Translations under genes and position numbers: made by a program
Source: Boswellia sacra
Lineage: Eukaryota > Streptophyta > Magnoliopsida > Sapindales > Burseraceae
Length of the DNA stretch: 64,000 bases
Direction of reading: 5' to 3'
Assembly: GCA_013180625.2 (NCBI GenBank)
Contig: SNVD02002368.1
Location: 62,001-126,000 of the forward strand
In this document: positions 1 to 10,312 of the stretch, piece after piece
Layout of the letters: the number at the start of each line of letters is the position of its first letter
Numbering within the stretch: position 1 is the first letter of the stretch
Notes under the pieces: model-generated
Database searches by the model: none
Told to the model about the DNA's origin: nothing
Seen by the model: only the letters and a program-made list of their open reading frames with translations

Positions 1-265
1 CGTGACAAAGTGGTGGCATAATGGATTGTGCCATCAATATTTAATTGAAAATGAGGAATCTGAAATCATCATTTAATTGATTGTAGCAGGAAAGTGGAAG
101 GGTGGGGAAGGTTATCTAAGGTTTTATCTGTTTCCTGTGTTTTTCATAACAAAAGCTAGTGGCCCTCCTCTGTTTCCTTTGTTTCAATCAATGCTTTTAT
201 AAAGTTTAGTCCTTAATTTTTTGCAAATTTGTCAAGTGTTTCAAATTTCAATTTAAATAAACTAA

Positions 266-1560
266 GGTGGTGTTTGTTTTCTTCCACTTATCACTTAACA
301 CTTAAAGTCTTTAGATTTAAATCTTAAAATTTTTGTTTGTTTTTTTATTTAACACTTATTTTAAGTGATAAATCACTTAATTGAAAAAGTGAAAATTTAT
401 CACTTTTTCTAATCACTATTGTCTAAATGAGGTGTTAAAAATTTTATATCATAAATATCCCTACATATTAAAATAATATAAATTTTATCCAATTTTCTAA
501 TCATTATTGTCTAAATGAGGTGTTAAAAGTTTTATTCCATAAATATCCCTACATATTAAAATAATACAAATTTTATCAAATTTTTATTTATGAATATTTT
601 TTTAATTTATTAAAAGGTACAATTTTGGTACATTTGTGATTGTTTTAATATTTATTATCAAATTATTATATTATTTATTACTATATTTATAGTTACAATA
701 TTAAAATATGATATATATTTTTTATAATTGGTAAACTTTCATTTATTTTTATTAATATCTCAAATTAATTAGCTAATAATATGTTGAATAATAACTATTG
801 AAAAATTTGATAGCGAGTTTTAAAATAGATAATATATTTGATAGAACTTTATTACATATTATAGGGATAGTTTTATTGAAACTTCAAAAGTTATTTATTA
901 GATTGCTAAGGATATTTTATTTTATTTAATAGTGTAAATTTAAAGTAAAATATTAATATTTAATATAATCAGTTAAAATATGATATTAGTTTTTTTTCTT
1001 TTTAAGTTTATAAAATGGAAAACACTTTAATTAATAGAATTATTCTTCTATGATTCAAAATATGGTCCTCAAAATGTAATAGATAAAATACGACTCTTAC
1101 AATTTTTTTAATACAAATTGATATGGCTTAAACTTGATCTAATTGAAGAAATGAATTTTAAAAATTGATAATATTAATGGTATAGTAGTTATACAATAAT
1201 ATCATATAAGTTTATATAATATAATATTAACTATTTAAATGAAAAATAATTTTTATTTAATTTTAGTTAATAATTATTTTTTAAAGGTTGTAAGAAATAT
1301 AATATTAATTATTTAAATGAAAAAGAATTTTGATTTAATTTTATTAACTATTTAATTTTTAAATGATTGTATAAATATAAATATTTACATTTTACATTTT
1401 AACAAGGGTAAAAAAGTCACATTAAAGTTAAAATATTCTCTTACTACTTTTTTTAAGTGGTATCTAAAAAAGGAAACAAATATCCTATTAAGTGGTGTAA
1501 ATTAAATTCTAAGAAGTGTTTAGATCTAAAAAATGTTAAGTGATTAAAACAAACACCACC
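266..1560. mobile_element. PIF/Harbinger-like non-autonomous DNA transposon
   Basis: The left end reads GGTGGTGTTTGTTTT and the right end is its exact inverse complement, AAAACAAACACCACC. Both ends are flanked by TAA (263-265 and 1561-1563), the 3-bp target duplication typical of PIF/Harbinger elements. The 1295-bp interior is extremely AT-rich with no credible ORF, so the element is non-autonomous. It contains an 88-bp tandem duplication (two copies about 405-585) and another duplicated AT-rich block near 1200-1345. Superfamily is assigned from TIR style and TSD only. Confidence 0.8.
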
Positions 1561-1646
1561 TAAGTTTCTGTATTACATATCTTTTATTGGCGCATGGACT
1601 CAGTATTTATCTCGACACTTCTGAATTCTATATTCTATAGGAATAG

Positions 1647-1772
1647 CTTGTTGATGGGAGCTTTGGAGATGGTTTTGTTGAGCATGAAGAGAGTATGCGG
1701 ATTGGAGGGGATGAAATAGAAACTTTAAGGTGGATAGATGCATTAATTTGTATAAATTTCATTCTTTATTAG
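1647..1772 (+). other. possible terminal exon of an unidentified gene
   Basis: A short open frame of 41 codons follows a TATAG acceptor-like sequence and ends in TAG at 1770-1772. It reads like coding sequence (…DGSFGDGFVEHEESMR… and …GDEIETLRWIDAL…), with a balanced acidic and basic composition unlike the AT-rich surroundings. I do not recognise the family. No partner exon was identified in 1-265, and the Harbinger-like element at 266-1560 lies just upstream, so the exon could belong to a gene mostly outside the window or be a relic. It may also be chance. Confidence 0.25.
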
Positions 1773-1984
1773 ATATATTTTTGTAATATCAAAAATATTT
1801 TAAGTATTCATTTTGTTGATCATGTATTTTAATTTAAAATCTAAATTATGTAAATTAAATTTAAAATTAAATTAAATTAAATTTTTAACAATTGTTTGTC
1901 TAATTGTATTATATTTAAAATGAATAAAATCTTAAAAATGTAAAGAATAAATTATGACTTTTATAATTTATTTATGTCAACATT

Positions 1985-2200
1985 AAAACAGCCATAAATA
2001 TACATGGGACTTGTGGTATATGGACTTTTATGTCAGCATTATTGCAGCCGCAAAGAATTGTACAGCAGCCGTAATAAAGAAAAAATCAGCCGTAAATATT
2101 TTACGGCACCTTATTATTTGAGGCGGCTAAATAGCTGCTGTAAGACGCAAATAAGCATATGTGGCTGTATAGTAGCAGCCGTAAAAGATAATAATTTTTG
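1985..2200. repeat. cluster of CAGCCGTAA-like motifs
   Basis: The motif cagccgtaa or a close variant (cagccataa, gcagccgcaa, gcagccgtaa, tacggc in inverse) recurs several times in about 200 bp. A sequence starting CACTACAATAAGA lies at about 2282. Dense short motifs next to a CACTACAA-like end resemble the subterminal region of a CACTA transposon, but no matching second end was found. The 95-codon open frame across the motifs looks like a repeat artefact, not a gene. Confidence 0.3.
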
Positions 2201-2966
2201 TCGTGATGCATTTTCTCAAAGTAAAAATTTGTACCATGTCAAGATATTGAATACTAATTGTAAGCATATATCAAGAGTCTCACTACAATAAGATATTTAA
2301 TGAAAATATTAAAATTAATGTAATGATTTTTTTATGATTACTAACCTTTTTTTTTTTTTGGTTTCTTGTGATCAATTCTAGTCACCCAAAATAAATTTGC
2401 ATTAATATATAAAGAAAATTTGGTCATGAGTCAAGTTAATTAGCAACAAAACTTTTTAAAATAAGATTTTAGTAGTGAATTGTGTTAATTTTCATTATCA
2501 AATAAAATGCATTGGTGACTAAATACAGATGGTTAGTGACAGTTTCATTTCATAATAAGTTATATTTAGTTATGAAGGCGATTTAGTTACCAACTATAAG
2601 TTATCAAGTAAATTACTTTATACTGTTTGTTTTTGTTTTTAGAAAACTATGTTGACCCAGGTATGGCAACCCAAGAGGGGGTGAATTGGGTTTTTATTTA
2701 TAAAAACGAATTTAGAAAACTTTTCTTGAAAGATCAAAATTATTTAAATCTTTCTTTGAGAACAAAGGTGAAGAAGATGAAAATAGAATGCAATCAAGAG
2801 AATGGCAATAAAGAACAATCATAAGTGCAAGTAAATGTAAAGAGATAGGGATAGAGAGAGTGCAAACTCAATTTACGTGGTTCGGCAAACCTTGCCTACG
2901 TCCACGGGCTCCTAGCTCCACGAGCTAAGCTTTCCACTAAGTTGTAGAAATCTTTACAACTTGCTT

Positions 2967-3250
2967 GATGAACAACCTCACCAAGACTTTTCTTCCAACT
3001 CTTGATAACACCACACCAAGAGTTCTTCTTGATGAACAACCTCACCAAGGCAACTTTCTTCAACCCTTGATAATACCACACCAAGAGTTCTTCTTGATGA
3101 ACAACCTCACCAAGGCAACTTCCTTCAACTCTTGATAACACCACACCAAGAGTTCTTCTTGATGAACAACCTCACCAAGGCAACTTCCTTCAACTCTTGA
3201 TAACACCACACCAAGAGTTCTTCTTGATGAACAACCTCACCAAGGAAACT
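2967..3250. repeat. 65-bp tandem repeat array, 5 copies
   Basis: The phrase GATGAACAACCTCACCAAG recurs at 2967, 3031, 3096, 3161 and 3226, giving a period of 64-65 bp. Copies are nearly identical, with single-base changes such as accctt for actctt. The array lies entirely inside the solo LTR. Confidence 0.92.
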
Positions 3251-3559
3251 AGATTTCTATCAAGGATAACTTTTATCCTTTACAAGAATATCTCACTCTT
3301 ACCACAATACAAGAATAAAGATAATTTTTACAACAAAAGTATAACTCTCTTCAAAGAGTAGATAAAGAATATAAAAGCTCTCTAAACTTGATATTTCTCT
3401 TGGTTTTTTTTGCTTGATAGATGCTTCTCTTCACCTCTGAATGCATGGAAGAAGGGCTCCTTTTATAGGCAAATGTGATGAACTTAATCAAGTGAAGACA
3501 CCAACTCCAAATTTTCTACCCGCCATAAAAACTGAAATCTTATCTGCCATTTTTTTCAA

Positions 3560-4235
3560 TGTTCTGTTTGAAATTTAAAACTCTGCAAAACATAAAAATC
3601 TGGAAAATTGAATAAGCTTTCAAACGCATCAAGAAACAAGTCATTTGGATATCTCTAGCTCAAGATATGGCTAAAACACCATTCGGTGCTCATGTGACTT
3701 GATGTTTCTTCCATGTGTCAGTCCACCAAATTGGATGATAATTCTGTCAGCCTTCCGTTTGAAATTTGAATTTCTTCAAAACATGAAAGATCTGCATATT
3801 TGAATAAGTTTCCAAAACATTAAGAATCAAAGCATTTGGATATCTCTATCTTAAGACATGGCCAAAATACCATTTGGTGCTCATGTGAGTTGATTTTTCT
3901 TCTCTGTGTCAGTTCACCGAATTACATGTCAATTATGTCGGCCTTCCATTTGAAATTTGAATTTCTTAAAAACATATAAAATGTGCCTCTTTTCAATGCC
4001 ACAAGAATCAAGTTATTTTGATTTTTCTACCTCAAGATATGTCCAAAAGAGTATTCGATGCTCATGTCAGCTGCTTCCATTTGTCTTTCAACTTGCATGA
4101 TGATTTGGACAACCTTACACTTGAAATTTGAATTTCTTTAAAACATATGAAATGTTATAAATTGAGTAAGCTTTCCAAATGCTTAAGAATTACGTCATTT
4201 GGACATCTGTAGAGAAATATATGACCAATTGATTG
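3560..4235. repeat. ~190-bp degenerate tandem repeat, 4 copies
   Basis: TTTGAAATTT followed by a TCTxxAAAACAT block recurs near 3567, 3759, 3948 and 4120. Each is followed by a run ending TTTGGATATCTCTA or a variant and a GGTGCTCATGT block. Copies are clearly diverged, so this array is older than the 65-bp array in the same LTR. Confidence 0.75.
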
Positions 4236-4621
4236 AACATTGCTCATGTACCACATTCCTTGAATCAAACCTTGTTCTAAAACTTTGGTGCCTTTAACAT
4301 GTAGTCTTCTCCTTAGCTTCAACACTTCATTTTAATAAGCCTCTTCTTGATTTTACAATTATTTCAATGATAGTACTCTTGCACATAAATAAACATGTTA
4401 GTAAATCACAATGAATTAATGTGTATTGTTATCATCAAAATTATCATGTAGCCTTAGGGCTAACAAACTATTGTATGAAAATACACATTTATAAATGCAT
4501 TAAATTAATGTCAACAACATATTATTTTCAAAATAAAAAATATTAAAATCAACTATATTGTCTTACCAAATTTTGAAAATAACAACTCAAAATACAAAAT
4601 AAACACACTATAGTGACTCAG

Positions 4622-4968
4622 TTAAATTACTACTTTAACTTATCTGAACATGATAACTTGGTTTGTTAGAACAAATATTGATTGCTTGAGCTAGCAATCA
4701 TTTTTTCTGATCTTGTGTAATTTTTTCTATTTGTTTTCTAATTCTATTTGTTCTACTAGTCAGATCTTTCCTTTTTATATCTCTTAGTGAGAAATTTGTT
4801 TAATTCATAGATCACATTTGAATAGATGATTCTTGATTCGTCTAATTATTGACTATTGAATCTTTTTTAGATTCACCCAAGTCATCTACTTCTCTCAATT
4901 TAACTAGGTTTTTCTTTTTCTTTCTTTTTTTAAACCCAATTAAATTACTACTTTAACTTATCTGAACA
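4622..4968. repeat. pair of identical 29-bp direct repeats
   Basis: The same 29 bases occur at 4622-4650 and 4940-4968, separated by 289 bp of T-rich sequence. No ORF lies between them. They may flank an old insertion or record a local duplication. The cause is not evident. Confidence 0.6.
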
Positions 4969-5067
4969 ATAACGGATACTCATAGCCTAATTCCAGGTAA
5001 GATAATAATTTTAGGGTTTTAGAAAAATTTTTGTTATGTTCAGCGAACCTTTATTCTGTAAGGTTAT

Positions 5068-5258
5068 TGATATAGCATAGTATACATTTTATTGTATTTT
5101 TATTAGGGCTATTAATGGCTTTTGCTTGTTTTGTATTTGGAAATGTCAATTGGGAATTTTGACTCTTTTAGAGATTTTGACTAATCCTAAATGACCAAAT
5201 TGCCCCTAGTTTTAGGAAATGGCTACGTTAGGAAACTCTGTGTGTGTGTGTCTATACA

Positions 5259-5294
<36 letters not shown>

Positions 5295-5514
5295 TATATA
5301 TTTATATTATAATTTGTTTTCATTATAATATTCAGACAATATTTGAGAACACTTAAGAATGAAGGAAGGGTTGCGTGTTTGGAAAGGTTGCTGTGTTGAG
5401 AGTGTGTGAGATAATGTGTGGAATGTTGTGTGATTGGAGATTGGATTGTGGATATCAGTGTTCCTAGTTTGTCCTTGTGATTATTTGTGTTAAATTGAAA
5501 TCGGTTCTCGATCA
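5068..5514 (+). repeat. 5' LTR of the Ty3/gypsy remnant
   Basis: Begins TGATATAGCATAG and ends CTCGATCA. It contains a CATA/TG microsatellite (about 5240-5300) that is almost absent from the partner LTR and explains most of the 447 versus 389 bp length difference. Confidence 0.88.
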
Positions 5515-5516
5515 AC

Positions 5517-5528
5517 TGGTATCAAAGC
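5517..5528 (+). promoter_or_regulatory. primer-binding site (initiator Met-tRNA)
   Basis: TGGTATCAAAGC starts two bases after the 5' LTR. It differs by one base from the usual plant PBS TGGTATCAGAGC. Confidence 0.8.
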
Positions 5529-5643
5529 TGGAAATGCATGCTAGATCTTGGCAAGATGGAGAAGACTATTATTTTAAGTAGATTTTATTATTCGTAATGG
5601 TTATATTTTTAAGGATTCTCATACGTGCATTCCTCGTATTTCT

Positions 5644-6660
5644 ATGAGAGATTTTCTAGTATGGGAAATACATGTTGGAGGATTAGCTAGCCACCTAGGG
5701 AGAGATAGGACTGTTGCTTTAGTTGAGGATAGATTTTATTGGCCTTCATTAAAGAGGGATGTTGCTAGGATTGTAGCCCAATGTCATATTTGTCAGCTAG
5801 CTAAGGCTGGGAAACTTAGTCAAGGGTTGTACACTCCCCTTACTGTTCCTTACCTACCTTCCTTGGAGAGACATTATTATGGGTTTCCTTTTAGGATTGC
5901 CTAAAATCGCTGGGAAACATGATTTTATTTTTGTTATAGTTGATAGGTTTTCTAAATGGTCCATTTTATTCCTTGCTCTAAGACTAGTGATGCCTTACAT
6001 ATAGCACAACTATTCTTTAGAAAGATTGTCCATCTCCATGGATTACCTGTCTTCATAGTATTTGATAGAGATGTCAGGTCTGTTAGTTACTTTTGGAAGA
6101 TACTTTAAAAATTATTAGGTACATCCCTTAAATTCTCTTCAGCTTTCCACCCTTGGATAGATGGTTAGACAGAAGTAGTAAATTGTAGTTTAGGGAACTT
6201 ACTTTGCTGTGTGGTAGGAGAAAAGTTGGGTTATTGGGATTTAGTGTTACTTATAGCTGAGTTTGCTTAAACTAATGTTGTTCATATGTCTACTGGTAAG
6301 AGTCCATTCATGGTTGTTTATGGTATTGCACCTTACTGACCTATTGACCTTGTTCACTTGCCTTTTGATTACCCCTCTTCGAGCTTTGCATTTGATTTTG
6401 CTTCCCATATGTGTGATTGTTAGACAAATGATTTCCTTGAGCAATGATAGATATAGATCTACGACTAACTTATATCGTAGAGAAGAGCTTTTTAAGGAAT
6501 ATGATTATGTCATGGTTCACCTAGATCCTTCTCGCTTTTCTAAACAAGCTAACAAGAAATTGTATACACAGGCCCATGGTCCATTTCAAATTATTCTTAG
6601 ACTTGGTTCTAATGCTTATTTATTTGATTTACCTTCTGATTGAAATGTCATTCTAATTTT
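5644..6660 (+). pseudogene. Ty3/gypsy integrase remnant
   Basis: The first frame (from 5644) carries the integrase zinc-binding HHCC motif: HVGG…H…, FYWPSLKRDV and CHICQLAK. The core domain follows in shifted frames with DRFSKW recognisable at about 5940, then multiple stops and frameshifts. A later open stretch around 6470-6640 (…HLDPSRF…, ending FDLPSD) resembles the region downstream of the integrase core in plant gypsy elements. The enzyme would have inserted cDNA into host chromatin. With the breaks seen it is non-functional. Confidence 0.85.
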
Positions 6661-6987
6661 TTATGTAGCAGACTTTTTTTCTTATCGAGGAGATTTTGAG
6701 CCTCTAACTGTATTTGATATTTCTGTAGGTTCTCCTACTGTTGTGATGCCTCGTCTACCTCCATTTGATCCTTTGTCGATTGATGAGGTTGATCGTTTTT
6801 TGTATGACCATTATGTTACTTCCACTACTAGCGGTTTTCATTGCAACCTGGCTCGATGGCAATGCCAACGACCAAATGATGACACTTGGCTTTTTGAGGA
6901 TGAGCCTCGTTGCATCAGTCCACATACCTTGGACTTTTATCTACAGTCTCACTCGTCTGGGGACGAGTGTTTCTCAGTCGGGGGGAA

Positions 6988-7376
6988 TCGATGTAGCATA
7001 GTATACATTTTATTGTATTTTTTGTTCGGCTATTAATGTCTTTTGCTTGTTTTGTACTTGGGAATGTTAATTGGGAATTTTGACTCTTTTAGGGATTTTG
7101 ACTAATCCTAGATGACCAAGTTGCCCCGAGTGTTAGGAAATAGCTACTTTAAGAAACTATATATATATGTTGGAATTTGTTTCATTGTAATATTCAGAAA
7201 TTATATGAGAAAACTTAAGAATGAAGTAAGGGTTGCATGTTTGGAAGGGCTGCTATGTTAGGAGTGTATGAGAAAGAGTGTGGAATGTTGTGTGATTGAA
7301 GATTGGACTATGGATATCTGTGTTCTTGGTTTGTCCTTGTGATTGTTTGTGTTGAATAGAAATCGGCTCCTGATCA
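6988..7376 (+). repeat. 3' LTR of the Ty3/gypsy remnant
   Basis: Homologous to 5068-5514 along its length. It begins TCGATGTAGC (the terminal TG appears mutated to TC) and ends CTGATCA immediately before the GTTAT duplication. The GGGGGGAA polypurine tract lies at 6980-6987. Confidence 0.88.
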
Positions 7377-7381
7377 GTTAT

Positions 7382-8353
7382 TTATAAGTGTAGGTGGTAT
7401 TTTAGGTAAACTCTTAACTCCTAAAAACAGATATGATAATAATTATGATAACATTGATTTTAAAGCAAAATATAGTTCATCAAAGTATATTTAAATTGTA
7501 ACTAATAGCAAGGATAAAATAGGAATTCTATATAAAAGACTTACTATTATGAATCAAATTCAGCTTGCTCGGCCTTTGAAACTTGCACTTGCGGATGTCA
7601 AAAAAATTCATAGATCCGATACCCGTGGTTTTTGTTTTTTATTTGGGGTGGACCCCAGCCCAACTTGTAAAAGTTAACATATCTCACCCTATTGTAAGAT
7701 GGGCTAGTAACCTACAATTTTAATTTAGTAATTTGATTAAATAATTTAAATGCTATTATTTGTATAAAAAAATAAAACTCATATCATTATATAATAAATC
7801 TAATTTAATTTTTATAAAATTAATTTACTTGCTGGGATAGTCTTTTTTTGTTTTATTTTATTTTTAAAATGAACTTGATGTAGAATGAAATTTATTTCTT
7901 TTATCATATATCTCGCTGTTATAAAATACTCCACAAATCTGAGAAGCTGTTTGGGTTGGTTCCACTTGATTGATTGGTTCGGTGTAGTTTCAAAGGCCTT
8001 GTAAACTAAAAAGTGTTCAGTTGTATTTAAGCTTAAATCGAGCCAAACAGAACGGTTCCACCCTTATCTTTTATAATTTCTTCAAGTTATTTAATGCAAT
8101 TACTTTTTATTTTTTAATTCAGAGCAAAAGATATATTTTGACACATTTTTTGATATAAAACTAGAGACTTCTAACAATTAATCCATAAAATCTAATAATT
8201 GATATGATTGGCTAACACCAATCAAATTATTTAGTGGTAAAATGTTTCCCTTCCAACCAATAAGTGGAAGTGTAAACATAATGGTAGGGAAGGGAAGGTT
8301 AGTGATATTAAATTAAAAAGTTAAGTTTTTGTTGATATATTAAGGAAAAAATG
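7382..8353. other. intergenic, nothing recognised
   Basis: AT-rich sequence without a convincing ORF, RNA gene or terminal repeat. A slightly GC-richer patch near 7560-7720 has no recognisable product. Confidence 0.5.
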
Positions 8354-8540
8354 AGTAATACTATTATTACAAACTATTTATACTTATTCACATAAATTGA
8401 TGTGTTATGATTTAATTGGATTAATAAATTTTAAATTTTAATTATATTAATTAAAAAGCATGATGTGACAATCATTCAATAATGTCACATAGGTTTATAC
8501 TAACAAATTTATATAGATAGTTTGTAAGAATAATATCACT
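8354..8540. mobile_element. small MITE with ~28-bp imperfect TIRs
   Basis: The left end AGTAATACTATTATTACAAA pairs with the right end, whose inverse complement starts AGTGATATTATTCTTACAAA. Similarity continues through ACTATxTATA. The 187-bp interior is non-coding. Flanks are poly-A-like, so no target duplication can be assigned, nor a superfamily. Confidence 0.6.
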
Positions 8541-9191
8541 AAAAAAAAAAATTCACCCCTGCAAGACTTGGAGTTTTACATATGATACCTTAAAGTTCAA
8601 CTTTATTAATTTTTTGTGTTTTTCAAAAGAAAATTCGTAAAAGGAGTAATTATTGATTCCTTCACAGCCGATTCATAAAGATATTAAACTTTGTATTTAT
8701 AATAATATTGAATGCCAAAATTTTAACAAATGGAAATTATTTATAAACATAAATATATCATTAGTATATAAAAATTATGTGTAGTAGTTAATATTATAAA
8801 ACCTGATATAAAACTTATTTTATATAAGAATGTTTTAATTCAGTGGAGTCCACACTGTTTGATAAAGAGGAAAAACATCAAATGCTTTAATTTTACTTTG
8901 AATCTTCAAAAATATTTATAGTTTGTGTAGTTGGTATTTCTAACCACTACATATTCTTGGTAATTTGGTGTTCCTTAAGGACTTCTCATAATAAATCTTA
9001 ATGGGAACATGTCTGAGAAAGTCAGCTGAATTGTTCAGGAGAGCGAGTGTCGCATGAAGTTTCTTTTAGAGAACGAAGGTTAGCTCGGGAAAACAGCTAG
9101 CTTAAACATTTTACACGACTCATGAAATGCAGATCCGTTGACATGTGTCTAATAAAAAGCATGCTACTTTAACATATACCAGATCTAGAAT
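8541..9191. other. intergenic, nothing recognised
   Basis: No convincing coding frame. A short ATG frame at 9002 ends after 18 codons and has no recognisable family. Confidence 0.45.
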
Positions 9192-9199
9192 GTGTGAAC

Positions 9200-9751
9200 T
9201 AGGGATGGCAATGGGGCGGGGCGGGTCCGGGGCGGCCGGTACCCAGCCCCGCCCCGTTCAAATTTTTTTTGCCCCGCCCCGCCCCATTGCCCCGTTGCGG
9301 GGCGGGGCGGGGCGGGGCGGGGCAAAAAAATTTTGAACAAATTAGACCCGCCCCGCCCCGCCCCTAAACATTTATATTTTTGCAATTAACCCCCTATAAT
9401 ATTTTTATTTTTTGCAATCAACCCCCTATAACATTTACAACCTCTAATTTTTATCATATTATTTTACTTACTGTCAACCCTCTAATATATTCAAATGTGT
9501 TACAATCACCCCTAATAATATCATTTAAGTCCCAATAGTTTATTTTTTATCATAGACACCCTTATACTGTGCGGGGCGGGGCGGGTCGAACGGGGCTAAG
9601 CGTTAGACCCGGACCCTGACCCGCCCCTACCGGGGCAGAATTCTTTTGCCCCAGACCCGCCCCAAAACAGTTTTGGGGCGGGTCTTGCCCCGCCCCATTT
9701 GTCCGGGGCAAACCGGGGCCCCGGACCCGGCGGGGCAAATTGCCACCCCTA
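9200..9751. mobile_element. GC-rich hAT-like MITE
   Basis: Ends TAGGGATGGCAA…TTGCCACCCCTA are inverted, with one mismatch, and flanked by a perfect 8-bp duplication GTGTGAAC (9192-9199 and 9752-9759), as for hAT transposons. The element is dominated by GGGGC/GCCCC runs in an otherwise AT-rich region, including a long inverted repeat (about 9257-9340) whose arms each end in a TTCAAA/TTTGAA-type segment. The ORFs predicted here on both strands are low-complexity G/A/P/R-rich translations of the repeat and are not genes. Confidence 0.88.
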
Positions 9752-9828
9752 GTGTGAACAAATTGACCAAATGATGCCAAGCGGAAAAATAGATAGAGTG
9801 GATTAGTTTTACGTGCAAAGCCTTGAAT

Positions 9829-10304
9829 CAGGGGCGGAGCCAATATAGGCCCAGGAGGGGCAACTGCCCCTCTTGGTCAAAGGAAAAAAATTAAAATATT
9901 ATTATTATTTTCAATTATTAAAAATATATATTGTTATAAATATAAATATGTATCTATTTCTATTTACAATTTATTTATCAAACAATTTTTTTTAATATTT
10001 TATCCATCATCACTCATTAATTTGTTTATCTCTATTATTTTTATTTTTAAAAATGTAAGATCTTTTTGAATTAATAAGTTTAAAATTTTATTTAATTATA
10101 TTATTAATTACTTTATTTTATCATTTCTCTTGTAATTAGAATTTAAAATTGATATGATAAATATTAATTTATACCCCAAATAATATTGATTAAAAATATT
10201 ATAAACTTTCTAAATTTATAATTATATTTTATTTATATTAATTTATTTTATTTATTGTTGTTCAATTTTGCCCCCTCTAAAAATAATTTCTGTCTCCGTT
10301 CCTG
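9829..10304. mobile_element. hAT-like MITE
   Basis: Left end CAGGGGCGGAGCC and right end GTCTCCGTTCCTG form diverged inverted repeats. They are flanked by a perfect 8-bp duplication CCTTGAAT (9821-9828 and 10305-10312). The interior is AT-rich and non-coding. CAGGGGCGGAGCC is a common plant hAT-type terminus. Confidence 0.88.
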
Positions 10305-10312
10305 CCTTGAAT

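Larger units (their letters stand above)
2650..4465. mobile_element. solo LTR with two internal tandem-repeat arrays
   Basis: The 1816-bp sequence begins TGTTGACCC and ends GGGCTAACA, so it has TG…CA ends. It is flanked by a perfect 5-bp duplication AACTA (2645-2649 and 4466-4470), the signature of LTR-retrotransposon integration. No primer-binding site, polypurine tract or pol-like frame is present, so this is a solo LTR or a very short non-autonomous element. It contains AGAGGGGGTGAATTGGG and ACGTGGTTCGGC, phrases I associate with repeated LTRs in plant genomes. Parent lineage is not determined. Minus-strand ORFs over the tandem array are repeat artefacts. Confidence 0.8.
5068..7376 (+). 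mobile_element. internally deleted Ty3/gypsy LTR retrotransposon
   Basis: Two LTRs (5068-5514 and 6988-7376) flank a 1473-bp interior. A perfect 5-bp TSD GTTAT lies at 5063-5067 and 7377-7381. A TGGTATCAAAGC primer-binding site (initiator-Met tRNA type) follows the 5' LTR and a GGGGGGAA polypurine tract precedes the 3' LTR. The interior retains only the integrase zinc-binding and core region and a 3' segment. Gag, protease, reverse transcriptase and RNase H are missing, and the integrase is riddled with stops, so the element cannot move on its own. Confidence 0.9.

Noticed and set aside
2967..3250. Regularly spaced repeats considered as a CRISPR array
   Set aside because: The whole 65-bp unit is repeated with no unique spacers, the array lies inside a plant LTR, and there are no cas-like genes.
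5252..5515. 87-codon minus ORF in the gypsy 5' LTR
   Set aside because: Its end is a translated CATA microsatellite (YVCMYVCMYV) and the frame lies inside an LTR.
9145..9843. Overlapping ORFs of 63-93 codons on both strands
   Set aside because: They are G/A/P/R-rich translations of GGGGC/GCCCC repeats inside a hAT-like MITE.
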